The position numbers were made by a program, and so were the translations under genes. From Tetrahymena elliotti 4EA (lineage: Eukaryota > Ciliophora > Oligohymenophorea > Hymenostomatida > Tetrahymenidae): 64,000 bases of DNA. A model generated the notes under the pieces. That model saw nothing but the letters and a program-made list of their open reading frames with translations. It made no database searches and had not been told where the DNA came from. Below are positions 1-13,600 of the stretch, piece after piece (the stretch's first letter is position 1; each line of letters opens with the position of its first letter). Location: NCBI GenBank assembly GCA_000231825.2, contig JH720340.1, forward strand, positions 310,001-374,000, in the 5' to 3' direction.

Positions 1-200
1 ATTATTACATAAAAATAGAAAAAAGAACGGAATAAAACCTTTTATGAATTTAAAAATTATTAAAAACTAAAAAACAACTTCAATTACTACTTACTATTTA
101 TAATCGTTTACAACTTTTATTTTCGAAATGTTTAAATAAAAACATTCATTTCTTCTACTTTACATTTATTAGCATCTAAGAATTCTTAATTTTTTAAATA
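1..200. other. A+T-rich sequence, nothing recognised
   Basis: This stretch consists of A/T runs. The frame of the possible exon at 201-416 stays open leftwards here but has no convincing coding character. No RNA gene or repeat was seen. Confidence 0.5.
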
Positions 201-416
201 GTTTATGTAGCTGCTACTTATGAATTATTCAGTAACAACTATCATGCTAGACTTCTCAAACACATCAAAAAACAAATGTAAAAATCAAAGAGTTTTCAAA
301 AGAAAATAATTCTTAGTGAAAAAGAAATCAATAAAAAAGTAATAAATTTTGAGAAAAAAAAGTTAAAATAGTGTTACAAAAAACAAAGAAAAACTATTAA
401 TTAATTTTTTAAATGA
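201..416 (+). CDS. Possible C-terminal end of an unidentified protein, 5' part not resolved
   Basis: With TAA/TAG read as Gln, one frame runs from about 201 to a TGA at 414-416 and gives about 70 residues, including a YELFSNNYHARLLKHIKK stretch followed by a strongly basic, probably helical or coiled tail. The composition (His, Tyr, Arg and Cys codons rather than only A/T runs) looks coding. A possible splice acceptor (AAATAG) lies just before 199, so this would be the last exon of a gene entering from the left edge. It converges with the EF-hand gene, whose stop is about 110 bases away. I do not recognise the family. It may also be a chance open frame, because only TGA terminates here. Confidence 0.35.
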
Positions 417-526
417 TTGATAAAAAATAAGTTAATAAATTGATTAAATTAATATCTAAAATAACAAATAATTAAAAAGGTATATAAAAGAACTTTGTTA
501 TTATAAATTTAATAATCTACTCAAAT

Positions 527-1441
527 TCATTTCTTTTTTTAGGATTTTTGCTGCTACTAAGATTATGCAGATTCAATAGCCTTCTCTAAAATCTTTATAA
601 ATTATTTCTAATTAACTTCGCCATTTTAATAAATATCAAAAGAGTTGTATAAAGCATCAAGCTCTTTCTATGATATTTGATATTAAAGTGTTTTCAAACA
701 AAAATTCTTAATATCTGATTATTTTATAATTGGGTTGTGCTTAATATTAAGTATTTGATATGTATCTTCTGCACTGAAACCTTTTAAAGAGCAGCGATAA
801 GCAAAATTAAGAAGAACTTCTAATTCTATTGTCCTTGAGTAAGAAACTGATTCTTCAAAATTTATTCCGTAAGCAGAGAGGCATGTATGCATTTCTTATT
901 TTGAAATATATCCTGAGCAACCTTCATCAAGCAAAAAAATTAATCTTTTTATATCATTTTCTTTTACGTATTTAGAAAGGATATAAGTCTTCAAATATTA
1001 CTCAAGCTTATCAGATTTAATTTATTGTGCATTTTCATCATCTAAAGCTCTAAACAACATAGCAAGATCAATTGCTGTCTTTTTCTGTAATTCTTTATAT
1101 ATTTTTTATACAGCTCTTTTATTTAATTATGAATCATTTATTTCACAATCTTACACCTAACTCTTTGCAGGCTAGAAACTACTTGCTTAAAAATCCTACA
1201 ATTTCTTTAAAAAATTAGTGCGAGTCCTATAGCCCCTCCAAACCTTTTAAATTTTTGTTGAGCCTTGTATCATCTTAACAATTTAGCTCATTTCGCTATC
1301 TTTTGTCTATGATTCAACTTATGATTTTAGATTATCATATTTTTTCAGCAATTCTTTTTGTTTTTATGATAGCTTATTGATCATTCCTTTGAGTTATACT
1401 ACATCTCTTTTATAATCCTCTATAGTTTTTGTAGAACTCAT
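527..1441 (-). CDS. EF-hand protein with an IQ motif
   Basis: Single-exon gene of 305 codons (304 aa), ATG at 1441 and TGA at 527-529. The N-terminus is charged and probably coiled-coil (residues 1-50). An IQ calmodulin-binding motif follows (IQKVWRGYRTR, about residues 63-73). The C-terminal half holds at least two helix-loop-helix segments like EF-hands, with loops DEGCSGYISKQE and DIYQNGEVNQKQ. Both loops keep the central Gly and hydrophobic position 8 but lack several acidic ligands, so calcium binding may be weak. IQ plus EF-hand proteins are typically calmodulin-linked or axonemal/cortical in ciliates; that role is inference. The C-terminal tail is Q/K-rich. Confidence 0.85.
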
Positions 1442-1730
1442 GAACTTGCTGTCCAATTTTAAAATATTTGAAAAGAAATGTTAGCTAAATCTATAACTTA
1501 AAATATTTATAAATTAAATAATCTTTAATTTGTTAAAAAAATTAGATTAAATTGATTATGTAGAATACATAAAATCCATAAAAAAGATTAATAATAATTG
1601 TTAAAAATCGATAATCATTCGAATTTCGAAATAAGAACCACCTCTAAAATAAAAACTCAAAGTATTTAACAATTAATAATACAAATCATTATACTCTTTA
1701 ATTAATCAATTAGTGTTTTTTTAACAATGA

Positions 1731-3300
1731 TCAAACTGTTTGATATTCAATCTTCTCATTAATTATGTTATGAAGCTTAATTATTTTTCTTCTTTGTAAA
1801 TGATTGTACGCAAAAGAAATAATCAATAAAATAAATAAGATGATCACCAACAAAATCAAACTAAAAGAGTTATCTTATTTTAACTATTTATCTTATCCAT
1901 CTAATTCAGAAGCTTCATTATCACTCATAGAAATTTCACTTTCATTCATCTCCTGCATACAAGATAAGTCATAGTCACTAACTGTTGAGTATTTTATAGC
2001 TTCTGCAAATTTACTCAGATAGCAATATTTATTTTTGTTACCACATATTTACTATTCAGTTCCATTATAAAGAACTTTTATAAAATGATCTCTATTTTTG
2101 TCTTCATATAATTCAAAGATAATATTTGAGCTAAATCCTGGATAGGTATAAATGCAATTTTGAGATACTTTCTACTATAATTTGATTTACTCTAAGCATT
2201 CCCAATTAGTAAAATTCATTCCTTAAGAAACCATAGCTATTGTTGTATCATGAGCAGAAAGCATTATCCACTTATAATATTCTTAATTATGAATAAAATT
2301 ATTAAAATAATTTAATAACTCATTAAAGAAGGGAGTAACTGATATTTTTTTTTATTTAGGAGTTTTATAAAGAGATAAATGAAGTACTATGGTGTATAAT
2401 AAATTCATCTAAACCCACATTCTATTATGGTTTTCAGGAAGCACTAATTGCTCTTAATTTAATAAAAATCCATCTATATGCTCAGAAATTTCTTTATTCT
2501 TTTCTTCATCTCCTAGCCATTTTTCAGATATTAATGTGTCAACAAGGTTGCTGATATCTAATAAATTTGCATCACTTGAGAGTCCGAAATATTCATCCTC
2601 TACTAAAGTATCAATTAAATCTTAATATTCACCCTCAATTCTTACCCATTCTTCACTATTTTGGTTTTCTCTAACCCATTCAGAAGATTTTGGACAACTA
2701 TCCATATAACCTAAAAGCTGCTTTTCATTTTGAAGGTCTCTCACATGAATAGGAATAGGTTAGAATCCATCTTCTAAGGCAAATAAAGTATCGTTTATTT
2801 TAGTGATATTTTAAAATGCGGGCATTAAAAATTAGCCACTCATATTAGAGATTTTCAAACCGTACTATAAAGGAAAAATAGCAGCAAGTTAACTAGCCGC
2901 TGACATTATTGTTCTATATTAAAAAAATACTAATTAAAAAGAAAAAAAATATCAAAAATACATTTTATTTGAATTAATAGTTTAGCTACCTGTCAAAATT
3001 TGTAGATTTTACATATATGAAGGTGTGATTATACGTTTTAGGTATATTAAGAGGAATAGAATATTTATCGTACAGAGTTTTACCAAGCAAGTAATGCATT
3101 CTTTGCCCCTAAGCTGTTAATTGCCCATAATTAATTTAATTATGATCAGCAAATGAAGTATTGTCAATTCGATATCTAGCTCCATGTCTAAAAACTTCCA
3201 CTATTTGAAGTAACTTTCCTTGAGGTTATTTTTTGGAGTAAACAAGAGTTAATAAAATAATTAATAAAAAAAATGACTGAAACTTCATCTCGCAAAACAT
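1731..3300 (-). CDS. Histidine acid phosphatase, type I membrane protein
   Basis: Two exons: 3300-2990 and 2913-1731, with intron 2914-2989 (GTAGCT...ATATAG). Coding length 1494 = 498 codons. The N-terminus is a hydrophobic signal peptide (FFLLIILLTLVYS); Met1 is at 3300 and a second Met at 3288 could also start. The branch-2 histidine phosphatase signature RHGARYR lies just after it, the splice recreates the conserved STNFDRTIMSA motif (family: STDxDRTLMSA), and the second catalytic motif SAHDTT is near residue 330. The C-terminus has one membrane span (SLILLVIILFILLIISFAY) and a short basic tail. The predicted enzyme is an acid phosphatase acting on the lumenal or outer face of lysosomal, food-vacuole or plasma membranes. 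Ciliates secrete such enzymes in quantity. The active-site residues RHG and HD are intact. Confidence 0.9.
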
Positions 3301-4300
3301 TTTCTTATTCACAATTATTTTGTACCGAATTATATTAGTTATGTGATTTTATAGATATTTTAAATTTTGAAAATTGATCAGAAAAGGATTTTCAAATCTG
3401 CAAAAATTAATAATAAATAAAATAACAGTAATCAAATTTAATAAGCTTATCATTTAAAAAATGTATGAATATCTTTATTTAATAACAAAAATATTTAAAA
3501 TAAATCATTTTTTTATTTTTTTTGCTAAAATATTTTTAACCTTTTTCCAAAAAATATTTTTTACAAACAAAATAGGTTTAAATATCTGTATAATTTAAAA
3601 CTGAGCTTCTATCAATCTTAAGAAACTTCTATATGGAATATTAGATAAATTATGTAAAGCAATAAAATCTAACGGGATAATTAAATATATCAAAATATAT
3701 ATTTTATAATAGGTTTTTTATCTTAGATTGAATAAAGAGTAATATTCAAAAAAGTAAATATTTTTTAGACTTTTTGTCTCAAATCTTTTTTTATTTTATT
3801 TTTTAACAAAAAATTGAAAACTGAAAGAAGTACAGTAAATAATTTTGTTGGTAAAAATGAGTATTTTGAATAATAGATTCTCATTAATTAAGGACTATTT
3901 TCAAAAAAAGAATTAGAAAAAAAATTTTGAAAAGTACCTTAATGTATAAATACATTTTAAATTTTAGAGACATCTCTTATTAAATTGATTTTTACTAATT
4001 AATTATTAAGCTCTTGGAAATTATTTGATTTAATGAGAAAAATTGAAAGTAGAAAAATAGTTAAGGATATGAATTAATTTTGGTATTTTAAAATCATGAA
4101 CATGAACAAATATTTTGAATGATAGAAATAGAATTATTTTTTCATTCATAGGAAATATGATATTTTTATTAACAAGTTTTAATGTATAATTTTATATGAT
4201 TTGAATAGTTAGTTAATTTCAAAAATAATATATAATTTGAAAGTTTATTTATTCATCTGAAATAATATTATTATTCAATTTATAGGAACATTTAAATTTG
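3301..4300. other. Intergenic, A+T-rich
   Basis: This is about 1 kb between the phosphatase start and the stop of the RING/TRAF gene. It contains only A/T-rich sequence. No open frame with coding composition, RNA gene or repeat was recognised. It should hold the phosphatase promoter. Confidence 0.6.
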
Positions 4301-6726
4301 TCAGAAGTAATAGTCATGAGAGTACTCTAAGAAATCTAGATTATCATTTTAAAAATCTATCTAGCGATCCATAGGTAATTCTTAGAGAAATTGATTGTGA
4401 CTTTCATTTGAATTTAAAGAATTAGAGTTTTAATCCTACTGAGGTTTTATAGGCTAGTTAATTTAATTGTCTTAGTTTACTTTATTTATTAATGATGGTC
4501 CTTAAAGTTTAAAAAGAGAAGAGCCACCATAATATTATGGTTGTACATATAATCCAGTATCTTGATAACTTTTATTTTCAGCTTTGCTGTTTATACTTAT
4601 TATAGGCTATGATAAATTTATGTTTGAGTTGCGATTTTCAAACAAATAATTTGATAGTTTTTTAGGAGGTAAAAGATGATCGTTTTGGTTGGAGTTTTTA
4701 TCGTTATTGTTATTTCTATTTATACTGCTTTCTTGATTAGGTTTTGAATTTAGATTATTTTAGCTATCTTCACTTTTTTATTTATCATAGAAGAAATAGT
4801 CATTGTACATTTTATTATTATTACCATTATTGCTAATAGAGCTGTTGCTATTATTATTATAAGAGCTACTATTGTTATTAAAATTATTATTACCCGTACT
4901 ATTTAAAAAATTATTATTTACAGGATTAATAGAATTAGGTAAAATGGGAATATTATTCAAATAATTTAATGGATTACTTGGAAGTTAAAAATAATTTTTA
5001 TTTGGATATACAGCTTATTATTTTACATTGTTAGAAGTTAAATTTTGTTTTTATGAAGAAAAGGTTGGTGATTGCTTTTGTTATTGTTACTATGATGATT
5101 GCTACTATGAAAATTTTCCATCTTGAACTCTTTTAAACATATCAATATAATCTCTGCCAGTACTAAACATTCCTCTGTTACTTATTTTTGAAAATTTGTT
5201 TTTATTTTACTCTACTAATTCATTCAACTACTTTTCAAAGTTAAATAATTTTTCTTCAGTGTCTAGCTAATATTTCTTAAATTTTTATTTCAGATTTTAG
5301 TAGTGTCCTAAGACAGTTTTTAAGCAATTGTGTGTACTTTTCTCCCTTGCAATGTAATTAAAGGAGCATTCTTTACACTTACATATTCTATATTCACATT
5401 TGTTTTCATGGTCCTCCATTTAATGAGATACAACTTAATTTTTACAAAACTTACAGGGAATAGCTTTATATTAGCAAGTTGATTCATGTTGAATTAAATC
5501 TAGTATCTTGCATGTTTCAAGACAACCAAATTCTTTGAATTAGCAATAAAAATATTATTATAAAACTATTTTATCTAGCTCTACTTCTGATGCTTTACAA
5601 AGCTTCCATTCCCCTTAGCACCCTTAAGGACACTCATTCTTTTTTTATATCCATTCATAAGCGCACTTTGCACAAACCATTTGAGTACAATTTTGGCATT
5701 TAAGAGGTACTAAAGGTAGCTGTAAACATATACTACATTATTATAATTCTCTATCAGAGCCTGTACTAGAGACTATTCTTTCTTCCATATTAGGGCTAAG
5801 TTTACTTTCATTATCTAAAATCTAAAATAATATAGAGTCTATCTAGCTATTTTAATTGTAAAATCTACTCAAATATTCTTTACAACTCTTTCCAAAACTT
5901 GATTTTATACATTTATTTTTATCAGCCACTTAATTCACACTCATATTAATATTCATGACTCTATTACTTGGAATAAAAAAAGAATTTACCATTATATTAT
6001 CACCATCATCATCTTCATCATCAGAAATTTCTGCACTAAACATATCTAATTCTTCTTTATCATAATTTTTGAAAGCTTGAACCTAATTTTTATCTTCTTC
6101 ATTCAGCTACTTGAATAAATTTCTATATTTTTGAGCTTTTCTTTAAGCAAATGACTATCTAATTACATTTTTCTTCTAGTTTGCTTTTACTATCTTTTTA
6201 TTAGTTTACTTTATATTTGCTTCAATTAAACTCTCTTCTTTTTCAGAAAGACCTAAAATATTTGAAAAAAAAAAAACATTAATCAGAATTGTTATTGAAT
6301 GAAATTATTTTTATTGGAATTAAAATGGAATTCTTATTTTTTATTTAAAAAACTTTTCATTTTTATTCAATAATGATCATGATAATAAATAGATAAAATA
6401 ACATTACCATCATCAATATCAATGCCTTCTTGCATATCTCTTTTAGATTTTTTTTCTTATAAAGTTGCTTTTTCTTCTAAAAACAACCTGACTTAATCCA
6501 TTATAACAGCGTTTCTTTTTTTTCTTAGTTGCTGAAAAAACTAATCAAATAAATGCTTCTCTGAATTCTCTTACACTATTTCAGGAAGCTTTTATTTTTT
6601 ACTAATTGAAGCTTGGAGGTCAGTGTATAGATTTTCATAGTCCTCATAGCTGAAAAGATAATCTTTTTATAAAATCCTACATGAAATCATTTATTTTTGT
6701 TTATCCTTAGATTTATCGGCTGCCAT
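4301..6726 (-). CDS. RING/TRAF-type zinc-finger protein with Asn/Gln-rich tail
   Basis: Two exons: 6726-6408 and 6252-4301, intron 6253-6407; 757 codons. The first 106 residues are charged and helical (MAADKSKDKQKQ...). A RING-like Cys cluster sits mid-protein (CSICLQLPLVPLKCQNC, then CAKCAYEW and CPQGC), followed by TRAF-type Cys/His fingers (CQFKEFGC, HESTCQY, CKFCKNQV, HENKCEYRICKC). The RING-plus-TRAF-finger order suggests an E3 ubiquitin ligase or signalling adaptor. The last 250 residues are low complexity, mostly Asn, Ser and Gln, including a run of AAT codons at 4800-4920. The frame stays open upstream of the chosen ATG, with TAA and TAG as Gln immediately before it, back to a TGA near 6860 without another Met, so an extra 5' exon is possible. 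Substrate and location are unknown. Confidence 0.82.
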
Positions 6727-7601
6727 TTACTAAGAATTTTGCTCTTGTTAATTAGTCTTTGTTTACTTATGTTTGTACTTCTATTATTCTTTGATGAGTT
6801 TCTGAATATCTGATCTAATTGGTTTTAAATCAAAAATTTTTTTGTTTAGTTTCAATTATCACTTAACTTTTCTGAAATTTAACAAATAAATAGCAGGAAA
6901 CTATTTTTTTTTTTTGTTTATTCTTGCTTTTTTATCATGTATATTCTCTATTTATGTAGTTTTTTCTCAGATTAAAGAAAATTTGTCACCTTTTAATTGG
7001 TTATTTGTTCAAACTATTTTACTATCAGTATGATTAGTATCAAAAACAAAATTTAAAATAATTTTATGAAATTAAATCTTTTCTTTTCTTTAATTAGTTT
7101 TTTTAAAAATCTTTCTCTCTAAGTATCTCCATTAAGATAATTTCTCATAATTAATTTAATCAGAAATCAATTAATCTTCAATTTATACTTAAAATTCTAT
7201 TTTAAATAACTTAAATTGATTATTCTAATTTACAACTCTGATCTCTTTTTTTAAAAATAATATATAGCTCAAAAATACATAAGCACCTAATTGTTCTTTC
7301 AAAACTATTAAAAAATTTTTGATTCTATGTTAGATCATCCATTTTAAAAACAATTTAAATTATGATTTAATCTTTGGGATAATTTAATAAAAAACGCCAT
7401 AATTTTTTATTATTCTTTTAAGAATTCAAATCAAAGTCGATATTTTTAATTTTTTTTTTGAAAAATAGATTGATAATATTAGTTTAATAAATCTTAAAAT
7501 TCTTAAACAACAAAGACATATTTATCCAAAGAAGCTCCTAGAAAATTAAAAAACTAAAACTTTTAATTAGAACAAAATAAAGTTTTCAAAGACTTTAAAA
7601 A
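6727..7601. other. Intergenic between divergent genes
   Basis: This A+T-rich gap separates the minus-strand RING/TRAF gene from the plus-strand receptor gene and presumably holds both promoters. An open but Met-less extension of the RING/TRAF frame covers roughly 6727-6850. Nothing else was recognised. Confidence 0.6.
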
Positions 7602-10600
7602 ATGATTTTTTTTATCTTAATAGTGTTAACTCTTTCATAAAATTTAAGTAAATAAATGATCATAAGTGTTTCTTGATGTAGAACAAAAATTATTTAGCAT
7701 ATTTTTATCTATAAAAAAGCTGTACTAGGCTAAGGTGGGATGTTTAGTTCAGTTCTTTCAACCTATGATTTCAATACTAAAACGGATCAACTAAAAACAG
7801 TAATTGTAAAAGATTTAAATGAAAAAACAATGAGTAATTTTCATTATTTTATACAAAATGTTTCTTAAAATGTATTTAATTTTAAAATGAATCAGATGAA
7901 CAACTTGATATTGGATTTTAAGGTTGGATTAAAATATCAACTTAACCATAAAGCGATTAATAGTATATAATATCTTCAAATGAAGCTAATCCGTCAGATG
8001 TCTTTCCTTTTAACTTTTAACTTAGTATATTATCTGGTTAGCTATAATTTGCTTGTGATATGGGATTGTAAACTCCTTAAAAAGCTTTTGCAAATATAAA
8101 ATTATAACAATGGTTCTTTTTTATGTGCTCATTTGATATTAATAACAATTATCTAAGAATATATATTTACTAATAGCAAGTTAGCACTACAAGTGCAGTG
8201 AGACCTTTACCATTTTCAAGTGATATTCCATTTTAAGATTGGAAAATAAACTATGGTAATACTAGCTCAATCTAAAGTGAATGGGCAGGAAATTTAAGAT
8301 ATTTCACATTGATTTATAATATTAATTTTTCAGAATTCAGTAGTTCGTTTTTGAGTTTAGCTTTTGGGGAATACTAAATGAAGTATTTTATTCCCTTTAA
8401 TAGTCGTTCAGGAAATACTATTTATGAAGTCAATTAAGGATTTTCATATAAACTGAAATAAGACAAAATCGACAGTCCTAACTTTGAAATTGATGGTATG
8501 GGAATAACCTACTCTGCAACTAACTAAACAGCTATAATAGATAACTTATAGTTATCTAATTCTATTTTCATTTCTTTTTGGATAAAAGTAATATTTTTTT
8601 AATTTAAAAAATATCAAAATCTTAAGAAAATTATCAAAAATTATGAAAAATATTTTAACCTAAGCAAAAATCTAAGATAAATATTATCAAACTATGTATA
8701 AAAAAATTTTTGATTTTTTAAATTTAATTTTGAAAATATTTACAAAATATATTTTATAAAAGCCAACGATAGTAGCTTCTAATTTGGGTTTGGCAAGTAA
8801 TTATGAATATAGGGTGCTAACATTGAAGGACACTTCAAATACAGTTTATGCATACATATAAATATAATCTAATAATATTGTATTTAGATTTGAGGATTCA
8901 CAAACTTAAACTTACTTGTTAGGTCCTGTTGCTGATAGTTAGTGGCACTTTCTCTATCTTTCTATTTTAGTTTCAAATAAAGAATTTTTATTAGTTAATT
9001 CTTACTTCTCTTCTTCATTTAACACAACCAGCTCAAATTCTTTTTACAACTTGCAATTATTTGAAATTGACTTTTAAAATTAACTGTTTAAGTTTGATTT
9101 AGCAGGAAAAGTAGTACCTTATTAAAATTACTATACTGTTAGCAATTCTTTTGTAGGAACTATTAAAGATTTTTAAGTAAGCTATGGAGGTTCAGCATAT
9201 GACAGTACAACCAGAAACTCTCTTGCAAGTTGGAACTGTGATATCTTAGTTGGATTCAATAATAATAATATGAGGTGCCTGCTTTGTAAAAATCAACATT
9301 ATCTTATTGATAAAGTAAATAGTCCACCAAATAATTGTTAAAGAAATGTCTGTCCCTTAGGATTTTATAAGCAACCTAGAAATAGATAATGTGAATCTTG
9401 TGATCCAAAATGTAGAACCTGTACAGGAGGAATATTTAATTAGTGCAATCAATGTATAAGTGGAATTTATAAATTAAAAACAAGCTGTTTCTAAACATGT
9501 CCTTAAGGATTCTATAATTCTTTAACAAGTTTTGATTGCTACTGTAATTTATATTTAAAATTTTTTAAATTTATATTCAATATATTTATTTGAAATAGAA
9601 TGTGATTAATCCTGCCTAACTTGCAATGGAAAGTTTCCTAAAAATTGTTTGAGTTGCAGGCCAGGCTAATTCTTAAATGAAGGCTAATGCCTAAGTATTA
9701 TTTTATTTTTATTCTCACAAAATAAATTATTCTAATTTTTTCAATACCAAAAATAAAAGGCTGTCATAAATTTTGTGCTGAATGCTACGGTCCAAAAAGT
9801 TCTTAATGCTCCTCATGTAACTTATCTTACTTTTTGCTGGATACCACATGTTTAGCTTCTTGTCCAGATAGTTATTTTGAAAACGCCTCAAACTAATAAT
9901 GCACAAGTAACTTAAATAAATTAAATTTATTGAAATTCTTAGAAATCTTTTGATGATTTAAACAAAAAATTCATGAATTTTCCTTGTTTTTAGAATTTTT
10001 TTATTGAATAATTTATTTCGAAGAATGATTATTTAATAATTTTGTTTTTCATTTAGAATGTGATAGCTCTTGTCTCACTTGTGATACTTCAGCAACAAAT
10101 TGCTCTTCATGTCCTCAGTCGAGCTATCTATTCTAATAAGATGCTTAATAGCTTTGTAGACCATGTGATTCTTTCTGTTTCTAATGCTTTGCTTCTGGAA
10201 ATAACTCATGCATCAGTTGTAATAAGGGTTATTTTTAGGATGGCAATTCTTGTGTTGAAGTTTGTCCCACTACAAAATATAGAGATTCTTCTAATAACTT
10301 TTTGTCTTGCTAATGTAATTATTTTCAGTTTCAAATACTTATTTATTTATCTATTTAATTTTTTAGTTTGTGTGAGCCCATGTAAAGAATGTTATACTAA
10401 AGAAAAATGTACTTCATGTATTCCTGGTTACTATTTTGTACCTTCTGATTTTAAATGCTTACCATGTTCTACTATGTAATATTGTGGAGCATGTAATAGT
10501 GCAACTGAATGTACATAATGCAGTCAATACTATTTAGAAGAAAGCTCAAAAAAATGTGTAGAAAAATGTAGCTAAGGTTTTTATGCCGATTTAGTTTAGT

Positions 10601-13600
10601 CAAAATGTTTGAGTAAAAATACAAACTTTTTTTCATTTTGTTTTTTAGAAAATTAAAAAAATTAATTTTATTTCTGAAAAGTGTGTGATCCCTCCTGTAC
10701 TTAATGCACAGGACCTAGAGTTTCAGATTGCTAAGCTTGTTCCCCAGGATATTATTTAGATATAGCTTAAAGCACTTGTAGATAATGTCCTGATAATTGT
10801 TTAAAATGTGGTATTGATCCTTCAATAACAAGTATCTAAGTTATTTAGTGTTTGAATTGTGCATCAGGAAATTATTTAAATAGCATAGATAAAGTTACTT
10901 ATTCATAAATAATTTGCTTACCTAAATGTGGATATGGATATTTTTTAAATTAAAGCACCGTTGATATAAACCTTAAGCTTAACGTTTAGGATACGAATGG
11001 TAACATACTACTTCAAGATTTTATTAACTATAACTTTATAAGTAATTCATAATATACATACTGTAAAAAATGCAGTGATGTCTTATCAAATTGTTAAAAT
11101 TGTGATAAAAATACTTCACAATGTGGAGGAGGTTCTTCAATCTCTTGTTTAAATTGTAATGTAACTTACTATTTAAGCAACTGCAAGTGTTAGGCATGTT
11201 CTACCAGTGGCTGTGAATAATGTATATTTATAAACAGTAGTGTCCAATGCACTTCTTGCCCTTCTTCAACTTATCTTCTTAATGGTAAATGTGTTACAAA
11301 GGCAGTATGTGAAAATGATAAGACACAATTTGCTGATAATAATTTCAATGTATGTTCTAAATGCAATCCAACATGTAAGACTTGTGATGGAGGACAAGTA
11401 AATAATTGCCTATCCTGTTATGATGGTTCATATTATGATTCTAATGGCAAAGTTTGTTTAGGTAATTTCCAAATTTTGTGTTCATTTTAATGAAGAAATA
11501 TTTAGAGAAAAATAACTACTAATTTAATTAATTAACTTAATGAAAAAAATATTTTAATTTAATATTATAATAATTATTTCGTAAATTTATAAAAAGCTTG
11601 TCCTTTTTCATGCAGTTAGTGTACAAATGCTCAAAAATGTACAAAATGCAAGACAAACTACTATCTAGATAGTACTGATCCTTAAATTAGTTAATGCGTC
11701 CTTATATGCCCAAGCGGCTATTATGGAGATTAAAATGGTAACTGCAGTAAATGCTCTACACAGAATTGCTAATCATGCAACAATTAAAATAATTGTATGG
11801 TTTGTAACTCAAGTTATTATTTGTCTAATAATTCTTGCTCAAGTTTTTTTTTTATTTTTTTTATTTTGCCTCTTATGTTTGTTTTTTCTTTTAAAAAGAA
11901 TGTGATTCATCATGTTTGCAGTGTTAAGGTGCTGCTAAAGGAGATACTAAAAACTGTACTCAATGCTATCCTGAAAAGAAATTGTACTTAACTAATTGCA
12001 TTGATTAGTGTCCTCCATAAACTTATCTTAATGCTAACGGATAATGCTTAAGTTGTGATCCTTCTTGTTTAGTTTGCACTGATAAACAAAGTACTAATTG
12101 CTAATAATGTGCTGATGGTTTTTACTATGATGACCCATCCTCATGTATAGCATGTGACTCCAGCTGTAAGACATGCACTGGGCCAGGAAACTCTAACTGT
12201 ATTACTTGTTCTAAAGGTAAAAAATTGATTTGCTGCAAATAAATGATTTACATAGTTTAAACTATAAATTAGGTTATTATAAATTGGGAGAAGCTACCTG
12301 CATTTAATCATGTATCGATGGATATTATCCAGACTCAGTTAATTATGTTTGCTTGTAATGCTTAGATTCTTGTGGAAAATGCACTTCTTTGTCCTCGTGC
12401 TAATAATGTAATTAAGGTTATTATTAAGTAAATAGCTCAAATAACAATGTGACTTGTGCTAAATGCTTTTCAGCATGCTCGTCTTGCCTCTCAGATTCAA
12501 TTAGCAGCTGCTTATCATGCTCTATTGGATATTTTTTATATAATAAAAGTTGTATGAGCTCTTGTCCTTTAGGCTTAAGAGGAATAGATGGTTAGTGTGT
12601 AAAATGTTTAGATCCAAATTGTGCTGTTTGTGATTCATAATAATTAGGTAATTGTTCAGTTTGTATAAAAAATTATAGTTATGATCCTGTCATCAAAACA
12701 TGTGTTTAAAAATGCTCAGATGGTTATTATCCTGCTTCAGTATTAGACTCAACCAAAATACCATATGACGCTTCAAAATCTATTTGTTAAAAATGTAATT
12801 CAGCATGCTCTACCTGTACAGGCTCATCAGTAACTGAATGTTAAGCTTGTGTATCTGGTTATTATTTTCACCCAGAAATTAAAACTTGTTCATTAGTATG
12901 CTTATAGGGGTATATAATTAATACTGCAGTCTAAAATGAATGCAAGATTTGTTAAAATTCATGTCTTTCTTGTATACAATCTTAATATTTATACTAGTAA
13001 GTATGCTACACTGATAGTTGTCCTTTTGGAACTGAGCCTATCTAAAACACCAATATATGCTAAGTAATTTAATTTATCTAAATTTTAAATTATAAATTTT
13101 TATGAAATAAATAATAAATTTTTTTACTAATAAATTAATATTTCATTTTTTTAAATTTTTGAACAATATTTTTTGAATTAAAAATTTTAATTCTAAAAAA
13201 GTATAATGAATTCTTAAGATTTATTCTTAAATAATTTTCAAAAAAAAATTTACATAAAAATAAAACAATTTCTACTTACTGTCAATCTTGAAAAGAGCAA
13301 TATAAATTTAATTCAAAAAATAAATCTCAAACTTTAATTTTAAAACAATTTAATAAAATTTAACAAATTTTAACTTGAAATAAAAAAATAAGAAATACAT
13401 ACAATAAAGTATTTTAAATATAATTTTATTTTTCTTTTTAAATTATTTAGGCTAAACTAGTTCCAAGCCTCAAAATTTTAACAGACTAAAACAATCTATA
13501 ATTTTAATCTGATGTGATTATTTAGGCTTAAGTTAGTTCTTAAATTAATATCATTCACTAATAATGGACACTAATCTCTCCTTAGGAAGAGGCAAGCAAA

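Noticed and set aside
4778..4960. A short Asn-rich minus-strand frame read as a separate gene
   Set aside because: It is an internal piece of the RING/TRAF zinc-finger protein's Asn/Gln-rich tail, bounded only by Gln-coding TAA codons.
10060..10479. A 139-codon plus-strand frame within the receptor gene
   Set aside because: It starts with GTG and is out of frame with the Cys-rich repeats in its first part, running through an intron; only its last part coincides with a real exon's frame.
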